A stretch of DNA of 64,000 nucleotides, from NCBI GenBank assembly GCA_025617375.2, contig JAMYGW020000008.1, forward strand, positions 1,178,001-1,242,000. Direction: 5' to 3'. Position 1 is the stretch's first letter. Each line of letters opens with the position of its first letter. Made by a program: the position numbers and the translations under genes. This document shows, piece by piece, positions 58,103 through 64,000 of this stretch. This DNA comes from Acarospora socialis. Lineage: Eukaryota; Ascomycota; Lecanoromycetes; Acarosporales; Acarosporaceae. The notes under the pieces are model-generated. The model did not search any database and was not told where the DNA came from. It saw only the letters and a list, made by a program, of their open reading frames with translations.

Positions 58103-59092
58103 TCAACGTCCATCTCCAGCATCTCCAGTCTCCCCACCATGCTCATTCTTCCAGGTGCCAGCAAAGTGGTGTGTGATCAACGGTGTGCCGGCCTGATTGG
58201 CTGCATAGTGATTTGATGATGCCGCAAATGCATATCCAGGTAGAATCAAGACATCACCGATCAACTTCGGTTCCATGAGGTTCGAAGCATTCCTATGATC
58301 GACCGTGTCATTGAGCATCCGCGTCAAGCTCTTGAAAACACTCCTTGTCAATCGCCTAGGGCCTGTGAAATCCACCACCTCACCGGTCATCTCGAGTGTC
58401 AGGTCTGTGACCTTAACTTTGTGTTTCTCGGTGGTCTCACGCACCCCACCCAGAATATCGTCGATGATCATCAACATGTGCGGCGACCTTGGCTTCGCCA
58501 TAATCGTCCAACTCGCAAACTGGCGCACGATATCATCCCCCCACCCCACATCAAACTCCCATCCCACGACGAGGTTGGCGTCCTTGTATTCCTCGGGTAT
58601 CCAATCCTGAATCGGCGTGTCTTCGCACGAGACATCGAGATCGCTCCAGATTCCGCCTTCGGCGAAGAGAAGCAGGTAGCGGAGCAGATCGGCTTTGAGG
58701 ATGGGGATGGGGAGGGCGAGGTAGGTTTCGACGATGTCGGGACGGAGCGCGAATTTCTCTTTGACATAGGAATCGCCCAAGAAATCCGTCATGAATTCGG
58801 ATTGGATGGTGGGATTTTTCTTGAGGCAAGTATCGATCCATCCTCGTGTTTCGTCGTTGAGACCTTTCGGGCCAAGTTTGTACCATATTTTCGCTGGAAC
58901 CGCGGTTGCTGATGGTGTTTCGGCGGATAAAGGTGTAGGCGGAGGTGGAGGTGTTGCTGTGGGTGCTGCTGTCACAGTGACCACTTTCGAGTAGCTGCGG
59001 TCCTTATAGTTGAAGATGAAGATGACGCACAAGGTAATGAGTGCGGCGGAACTAAATAATTTGTACGGCGACCGCTGCTTTACAAGCACCAT
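58103..59092 (-). CDS. GT32-family glycosyltransferase (type II membrane protein)
   Basis: Single exon, 329 residues from the first ATG at 59092. A single N-terminal anchor (LFSSAALITLCVIFIF, about residues 12-28) and a Thr/Pro-rich stem precede a lumenal catalytic domain. The DXD sugar-nucleotide motif is at 151-153 (GGIWSDLDVSCEDTP), preceded by the family block ADLLRYLLLFAEGG. VVGWEFD and the C-terminal THHFAGTWKN are typical of the alpha-1,6-mannosyltransferase/inositol-phosphoceramide group in fungi. Expected location is the Golgi; donor GDP-mannose is likely by family. A frame opens further upstream only from a TTG. The gene is intact. Confidence 0.88.
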   Translation of the reverse strand: MVLVKQRSPYKLFSSAALITLCVIFIFNYKDRSYSKVVTVTAAPTATPPPPPTPLSAETPSATAVPAKIWYKLGPKGLNDETRGWIDTCLKKNPTIQSEFMTDFLGDSYVKEKFALRPDIVETYLALPIPILKADLLRYLLLFAEGGIWSDLDVSCEDTPIQDWIPEEYKDANLVVGWEFDVGWGDDIVRQFASWTIMAKPRSPHMLMIIDDILGGVRETTEKHKVKVTDLTLEMTGEVVDFTGPRRLTRSVFKSLTRMLNDTVDHRNASNLMEPKLIGDVLILPGYAFAASSNHYAANQAGTPLITHHFAGTWKNEHGGETGDAGDGR

Positions 59093-59749
59093 GGCTCCAT
59101 AACAATATAGGAAGACAGAAGGAAAAGGTGTCAAGGCTTGACGTTGGGTCAAATATCCATCAATGTGCGAACACGGTGAACAGACGGGAGCAAAGAGCCA
59201 CAGTCACATCCGCACTGAGGCAGGCGGCTAGGCAGGTGCAGGGTGTGACCAGGCCTGGCCGCCATGCCTTGCCGCCTGCAGAGCCAAGTCCTTGTTGCAG
59301 TGGAGAGGTTTGGACCGATCGGCCAATCAACAAGTCACGACATCTCAGCAAGCAGCTGTTCTAAGTTTAGAAATGATTACTCTAGCGGCGGCAGATCTAC
59401 CTACTTGCCAAGTCTTGCCTACCGTAGTGAGCACGGTTGTACCCGCAGTGATCCGCAAATAGTGAGAGCCACAAGCCAATAGGACAGCCCCACAGCGCGC
59501 CACTAACCAACCAGTCTAGCATCAGATTCATGGGGTGGAGTGCGAACGGAGAAGTGACCTGCAACGCTGATTATCAACATAACAAGTGTCCAGCAGAAGT
59601 GACAAAAAGCTGTGCAAATACCTAAGCCCTAGGAGAATGCCTAAAGCAGTGTTGCGGCGCAGCACAATCATTCGGAGTATAAGAGATAGCAATGCAGGCT
59701 GCTGGTTGCCATCCTCGTCCTGGCAGTCAACCATCCTCCCTTCCAACGA
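59093..59749. other. Intergenic, promoter of the GT32 gene
   Basis: About 660 bp with no convincing gene. It also contains whatever promoter the broken membrane-protein gene to the right once used. Confidence 0.45.
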
Positions 59750-60592
59750 GATGCGTCTGTGTTCTTTGTTTATCATTTGGCACTCTTTACCACCATTTTG
59801 GCTGTCAATTTCATCAATCCTCTCCCGTTCAACACAACAAACGATTTCTTTTTGAATCCAATTTATCCTTAGCGTCAACAGTAATCATTCAATGGACACC
59901 AGGGCCAGATGGAATTCGCACCTCGTTGACCATGTACTAGTTGAATGGGACACAGTTCCTGCAACTGTTTGAATACCTCACCCGTGCGTTCATTCCGTGT
60001 TTGGTTCATACGTCTTTACTTGATGCTGATTTAGTTTCACAGAAAATGTAGTATCCAATGTTACATCCTGGAATGTGCAAACAACCAAGGACCTCACGGT
60101 GTCGAACATGTTCTTTTTATCTCTCTTCTTGGAGGAGATACCAATTCGGAGACTAACTGCCATTATTTCAACATCACAGGGAGGAACGTAGACAAACCAA
60201 CTTCGAGCACCAGCACCTCGACAAGCATCACGACTTCAGCAGCGTCGGTCCCGTCCACATCAGATTATACCGCATTCACCACTGCCTATTCTACGTCGCC
60301 CCCTAGTGGGCTGAGCACTGGCGCAAAGGCCGGAATCGGTATTGGAATTACTGCTGCAGTTGCTCTAGGTATCAGCGCAGGCTGGTGCATTTTTGGCAGG
60401 CGGAAAAAGCAGTACGTGCCTGAACCAGCAGAATCAGCTATGCGAGGTAGTTCTTATGAGTCGGCAAAAAGGTATCAGGAAAGTTATCAGTTGAGTGCTG
60501 AAAGCCCCGTGGCATCCACAACGCACGAGCTGCACGGCTCTCCTCAGCAATATCCTCCACAAACAATTGTTCACACTGCTCGAGAACGTTGA
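59750..60592 (+). pseudogene. Broken gene for a mucin-like single-pass membrane protein
   Basis: Host gene remnant of a fungal surface-protein family: signal peptide, beta-rich ectodomain, Ser/Thr-rich stalk, one membrane helix, short cytosolic tail. Readable parts in order: HLALFTTILAVNFINPL and NTTNDFFLNPIYP; LASTVIIQWTPGPDGIRTSL; LNGTQFLQLFEYLT; after a likely intron (about 59,983-60,042), NVTSWNVQTTKDLTVSNMFF; then TNSETNCHYFNITG, a Thr/Ser stalk, the helix GIGIGITAAVALGISAGWCI, GRRKKQ stop-transfer and a tail of about 60 residues ending HTARER. These parts sit in different frames, with at least two frameshifts and one in-frame TAG (after SLTMY), and the signal-peptide frame has no ATG. 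The C-terminal third is still fully open, so inactivation looks recent. Confidence 0.7.
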
Positions 60593-61063
60593 GCTTGTAG
60601 CCCGGGCCCTCGACCTTCGCTTTTCCCGGTCAGACGTCTTAGGATTCAATGTGGATGTGAAATCCGACGAGTAGTCGGTCGATAGTTATAAAGTTATGGA
60701 AAGGGTCTATCGACATTGCTGAAGTTGCTGGGAAGTTAAACCTTTTACCATTATTCTCTAAGAAACCGGCTGTAATCGAAGACGTCAGAGCCAAAACCGT
60801 TGAGAGAATCTTAACACTGTGCACTCAGATAAGCCTGACTCGAGTGTAGGAAGAGATTATACGCAAATGCGCTCTAAAGGAAGTATCTCGCGGGCATCGA
60901 GTAGACCGAGAGTCGAGCATAGCGCAGAGCTTATGCCAACTCCAGTGTCAGCACATGCAACTGTGACTTGGCGAATCGCCACGCTGCCAGGAAAGGACAA
61001 AGAAGACAGGAAGCATGCTGAAGAACATCAATGTGGAATTCTTGACCCAGTCAAGAAACTCAC
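60593..61063. other. Intergenic, about 470 bp
   Basis: No gene seen; short open frames without features. It would hold further exons of the uncertain minus-strand gene at 61,064-61,303 if that gene is real. Confidence 0.4.
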
Positions 61064-61303
61064 ATAATATTTGGCCAATGCTGGTAAGGTAGCATATCTG
61101 CTTGGTGTTCGATTGAAACTTCTCCACTCCAAAACGACCGCCTCAACCACCTCAGCCTCAAAAAGGGCTCCATAATACAACTCTGCCGTAGGGTGATCTC
61201 TAGGGAACAAGTCTCGAGCTGCTGTTCTTCCTGCACAAACAATACGCCTACGTTGTGCCTCAACACTTGAATTGATGATCGTTGCATTCTCGAAAATGAG
61301 GCC
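61064..61303 (-). CDS. Orphan coding-like exon of an unrecognised gene
   Basis: An 80-codon stretch with no stop, bounded by an acceptor (TAATAG) and a strong donor (GTGAGT), reading GLIFENATIINSSVEAQRRR, then TAARDLFPRDHPTAELYYGA, LFEAEVVEAVVLEWRSFNRT and SRYATLPALAKYY. Composition is protein-like and helical. A possible preceding exon ends at 61,423 (donor GTAAGC) and reads RKSRYRIIE in matching phase. I could not find a convincing first or last exon nor name the family. Could be a real small gene or the remnant of one. Confidence 0.35.
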
Positions 61304-61885
61304 CTATTATACTGTCCTTGACTGAATTTTCGGAGAGTGTGCTGGCTATAGAGAGCAAGCTCGCTGTTTGAGGTACCTTATGCTAGCTATTCAGAGCATG
61401 ATCCAGTCTAGACAAAGCTTACTTCAATAATTCGATATCTCGACTTTCTGCTAACACCCACCCGCCTTCTCCCGCACTCCTCCCGTCTCCGGTCTCCCGA
61501 TCTTGCAGTGTCCGTCTCCGTGCAGTCGGAATCCCACCCTCGTCTCTTGCGTTGCCGACACTCTCATCGAGTACCCTCCTCAAGGGTGGTGCGATGTAGC
61601 TTACTCGCGGTAGGATCGACTTGTATTTTGACAGCCCCTCACACCCTCTGCAAGATGCCCTGCGCGCGGACAGAGCATCAGCAAGCTTCGGCTCCCTCGT
61701 TTCTGCTGGCGGGTAGGTTAAGACACGACTCCTGTTGACCGACGACGGGTTTCTCGTTCTAGTACAACTAACAACGCATGCCAAACAAAACACAACGCCT
61801 TCCCTCCACAAAAGAAAATCAAACATCTCACACCTGGAGCGCCTCGCCCTCATTTGGAGCAATTGAAGACGACCCAATGCACATC
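61304..61885. other. Intergenic, about 580 bp
   Basis: Contains the candidate upstream exon of the orphan minus-strand gene (ending near 61,423). A 152-codon minus-strand frame (61,419-61,877) crosses the region but is Arg-rich and shows no domain, so it is not called. Confidence 0.35.
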
Positions 61886-62188
61886 CTACATAACACTACA
61901 GCACAATACATCCACTCCGTTCCCCGTCCTGCTCGGACTGTCGCCGAGCCTGACCCCGTACGTGACCTTACTGATTAGCCTCGTAGTGTCGGTGTCATAG
62001 TCTCCCTTCATATCGTGTTTCGGACAGGAGCCGCGGGGCGCCCAGCGCCCGCGCGAGCTGACTAGTCGCGCTTGCCGGTCCTCGAATGATGGGCAGTTGC
62101 TGAAGTTTCGACCTTCGGCGCAGGGTTTCTTGATTGTCATCCAACAGTGGCTGCAAGTCGATGACCTCCAGTATTGGACGCTACACAT
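61886..62188 (-). CDS. Small cysteine-containing fungal protein of unknown function
   Basis: Open frame from ATG 62188, up to 100 residues. The first 70 residues look genuine: CSVQYWRSSTCSHCWMTIKK, PCAEGRNFSNCPSFEDRQAR, RGSCPKHDMKGDYDTDTTRL. This pattern (CxxCW, a PC...NFxNCPxF block, CPxHD, YDxxxTR) recurs in small uncharacterised mould proteins as I remember them. After that the frame loses the pattern. A donor GTAAGG lies right after TTRLI, so a final short exon may replace the last 27 codons. No signal peptide. The four to five paired cysteines may bind zinc; that is inference. Confidence 0.45.
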   Translation of the reverse strand: MCSVQYWRSSTCSHCWMTIKKPCAEGRNFSNCPSFEDRQARLVSSRGRWAPRGSCPKHDMKGDYDTDTTRLISKVTYGVRLGDSPSRTGNGVDVLCCSVM

Positions 62189-62570
62189 GTTGATGCGTGA
62201 AATTATTGTAGGGTTGACCAGCCGTGGGTAAGTCCAGCGCCAATGATTGCGCAATGCTTGTTAAAGTATCTTGTGCGATTGGAGGTAGGTGTTTGTCAAG
62301 GACGTAGTAGAAGAATCTCCTTGGCTTTGATAGACGCTGAGGTAAAAGCCTAGGTCGTGGCCGGAGATATAGACCGAGCGATGTTCGCGGTGAATCAGCC
62401 AGACTTCAAACTCGCAAAACACCCCAGCACTTCAGTAACTGTGTGTATGCCAGCTGGCCGGTCTTCACCACAACTTCTGAAGCATTCACATAGGGTGTCA
62501 CTGGGAGCTCCGCTATCTCGGGTCCGTCCTCGCGACACTTGAAATGGATAACCGGCACAATTGTCGAGAT
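62189..62570. other. Intergenic, about 380 bp
   Basis: Promoter of the small cysteine protein and 3' flank of the SDH assembly factor gene. Nothing else seen. Confidence 0.5.
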
Positions 62571-63091
62571 TCATAATTGCTCGTCTCCTCCTTCACTCTC
62601 GCCTTTCTGAATGGTTTGCATGAGCTCGTAAAGTTGCCCAAGTTGCTGATCTGTTGCCGCCGTTAGCGCCATGCTCTGTGAGCAACAACGTGGTCAATCA
62701 GGCACATGCCGCTCATCTTGTCGATCTTGCCACTATCGAGTTTCTCGCCCCGCCAAGTGTCTCCTTCCAGCTTCTGAGCGTACATCTGCCATTCGGTCAA
62801 GAACCCAATCTGTGAATGTAGCAATAGATTAGCCAGCAAGTCATCCAGATCAATGGAGAGGAGACTCACGATGTGCGCTGGATTTTCGACATTCCTATGC
62901 GCCCGGAACTCTGACTTGACGTACTCATCACCCAGTACTCGCATCGTCCGGTCCAACTTCTTCCGGTGAGTGCGGAGAATACGCCGGTAGAGTGGGATTG
63001 GTGGCAACAAAGCCATTGGTGCTGGCTTCAATCCTCTTGTTGATCCGGCCGCAGTTGGGACCGCCATACGCAGTCTCATAGAGGATTTCAT
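62571..63091 (-). CDS. SDH7: Succinate dehydrogenase assembly factor 3 (LYR family)
   Basis: Mitochondrial matrix chaperone that protects and helps mature the iron-sulfur subunit Sdh2. Exons 62870-63091, 62710-62809 and 62571-62650 give 133 residues. The LYR motif is in PIPLYRRILRTHRKKL. Conserved blocks are MRVLGDEYVKSEFRAHRNVE, NPAHIIGFLTEWQMYAQKLE and, across intron 2, KIDKMSDQQLGQLYELMQTI. An Arg-rich N-terminus (MKSSMRLRMAVPTAAGSTRG) fits a matrix presequence. Intron 2 (62651-62709) starts with GC rather than GT: donor GCATGT, branch GCTAAC, acceptor CAG; only this junction restores MSDQQLG. Divergent from MTQ2 across 152 bp. The older name for this family is ACN9. Confidence 0.9.
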
Positions 63092-63243
63092 CTTGGCTTG
63101 AATCCGATGTCTGATGTATCCGCACAATCTGGGAAGAGATCAATTCAAAATGATTAGCTCATTCAGCCGGCAAGTTCCGTGTCGACGACGTCAGATCCAT
63201 GCAGTTCTTACAACGACCAAAGATCATCAGAGCACTGACTGAG
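63092..63243. promoter_or_regulatory. Compact divergent promoter SDHAF3 / MTQ2
   Basis: Only 152 bp (107 bp if the upstream in-frame ATG at 63,199 is used) separate the two start codons, so the pair almost certainly shares promoter elements. No TATA box seen. Confidence 0.55.
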
Positions 63244-64000
63244 ATGCTGCCAACCCCTTCGACGTCTCATGTGCCTTTCGAGAGGATCTATGAGCCTGCC
63301 GAGGATTCGTATTTGCTGCTAGATACGCTTTCGTCCCCTTCAGAGGTAGCATTTTTGAAACATCGGTTTAGACAGTGCACGGAACCGGCAAATGACGCTG
63401 GAGGTGATAGTTCAAGCCCTCTGATTGTTGAGATTGGCACTGGATCTGGAGTTGTGTTAGCCTTTCTCACAGCTCATGCTGGGGCTATCTTTGGCAGAGA
63501 GGATGTCCTGACACTGGGTACTGATGTGAACCGTTATGCTTGTCGTGCCAGTCGGAAGACTGTCGCACAGGCTACGAATGAGTCCATGCGCAATGGCAGA
63601 ATGAAAGACTCCGCTCTCTCAGTCAAGCCTGTTGCTGGTCCAGCTAAGTATCTAGATCCTCTCCTTACGGACCTCTGCGCACCTCTGCGCTCTGGGGTCA
63701 CCGACGTTCTCGTCTTCAACCCACCTTACGTACCAACATCATCTTTGCCAGCGCTGCCTAAATATGAAACAAAGACTGGCTTTCTTTCAAACGCATCTTC
63801 TGCAAGTTCATTGAAGGATGACTCGCATTTGTTGGCTCTTTCGTATGCAGGTGGTATTGATGGCATGGAAACAACGGACCGATTGTTGGCAGAACTCGAT
63901 GATATCCTCGATCAGCGACGGGGTGTAGCGTATGTGTTGCTGTGTGCTCAGAACAAGCCAGAGGAGGTGAAACACCGCATTCGACATTCGGGAGTCGGTT
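63244..64000 (+). CDS. MTQ2: eRF1 N5-glutamine methyltransferase catalytic subunit (runs off the right edge)
   Basis: HemK-type S-adenosylmethionine methyltransferase that, with Trm112, methylates the GGQ glutamine of release factor eRF1. Open from the ATG at 63,244 (MLPTPSTSHVPFERIYEPAE) to the end of the window without an intron. The SAM motif I IVEIGTGSGVVLAFL and the catalytic NPPY motif in DVLVFNPPYVPT are present, preceded by EDSYLLLDTLS, which is characteristic of the Mtq2 branch. LALSYAGGIDGMETTDRLL follows as expected. An in-frame ATG at 63,199 would add 15 residues; the downstream start matches relatives better. Compared with yeast Mtq2 (221 residues) there are polar insertions before and after NPPY. 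The C-terminus is missing. Confidence 0.9.
   Translation, partial: MLPTPSTSHVPFERIYEPAEDSYLLLDTLSSPSEVAFLKHRFRQCTEPANDAGGDSSSPLIVEIGTGSGVVLAFLTAHAGAIFGREDVLTLGTDVNRYACRASRKTVAQATNESMRNGRMKDSALSVKPVAGPAKYLDPLLTDLCAPLRSGVTDVLVFNPPYVPTSSLPALPKYETKTGFLSNASSASSLKDDSHLLALSYAGGIDGMETTDRLLAELDDILDQRRGVAYVLLCAQNKPEEVKHRIRHSGVG

Noticed and set aside
61419-61877. 152-codon minus-strand open frame
   Set aside because: Arg/Ser-rich with no recognisable motif; part of it overlaps a better splice-based exon candidate in another frame.
1-64000. CRISPR array, rRNA genes, replication origin or intact virus-like element
   Set aside because: None of the expected repeats, conserved rRNA words or capsid/polymerase motifs were seen on either strand.

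Overview
This window is nuclear DNA of a filamentous ascomycete (Pezizomycotina). Most genes carry short spliceosomal introns of about 48 to 105 nt with GTRNGT-like donors and CTAAC/CTRAC branch sites. Genes lie on both strands with no operons, and several families are typical of moulds: an AcuK/ERT1-type gluconeogenesis regulator, DUF6590-like, DUF3602-like and GT32-like proteins, and small secreted cysteine-rich proteins. I cannot assign genus or order. I rebuilt about 46 introns by hand from splice signals, reading-frame phase and family consensus. Exon coordinates are in the evidence fields and, where the phase closes exactly, should be reliable.

Layout. 1-12.3 kb is a dense block: the 3'-truncated nucleoporin Nup159, proteasome subunit beta2 (Pup1), an FAD monooxygenase, a large helical protein of unknown function, riboflavin kinase and the Zn2Cys6/PAS regulator ERT1/AcuK. 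A 2-kb gene-free region rich in AGGTA/TACCT words lies upstream of ERT1, followed by a seven-exon DHA1 transporter. 16.5-26.3 kb is gene-poor, with an extended-SDR epimerase, a coiled-coil fungal protein and a tiny secreted protein whose two repeats coincide with its exons. 26.3-33.5 kb holds fungus-restricted genes: DUF6590-like, coiled-coil, a predicted pseudokinase, a GRGGAGN (DUF3602-like) protein and a phosphoglycerate-mutase-like phosphatase whose start codon is split by an intron.

34-54 kb is a housekeeping block: an AZUL/HECT ubiquitin ligase, the pre-60S factor Rei1, a calpain, a small secreted beta-rich protein, an alpha/beta-hydrolase-like protein lacking the nucleophile serine, the DEAH helicase Dhr2, a NIF3/YqfO-like small protein and a four-pass membrane protein. 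54.8-64 kb has an F-box-like protein, 2.2 kb of AT-rich decayed sequence, a GT32 glycosyltransferase, a broken mucin-like membrane protein gene, two weakly supported small genes, and a tight divergent pair: succinate dehydrogenase assembly factor 3 and the eRF1 methyltransferase Mtq2, which runs off the end.

There is no sign of a secondary-metabolite cluster, CRISPR array, rRNA, tRNA or intact transposon. Functional themes are coincidental neighbours rather than a pathway: ribosome biogenesis and translation (Rei1, Dhr2, Mtq2), protein turnover (Pup1, HECT ligase, calpain, F-box) and mitochondrial/carbon metabolism (SDHAF3, ERT1, riboflavin kinase). The most unusual observations are two GC-AG introns, the split start codon, the exon-duplicated secreted protein, a kinase and a hydrolase that have lost catalytic residues, and the recently broken membrane-protein gene.
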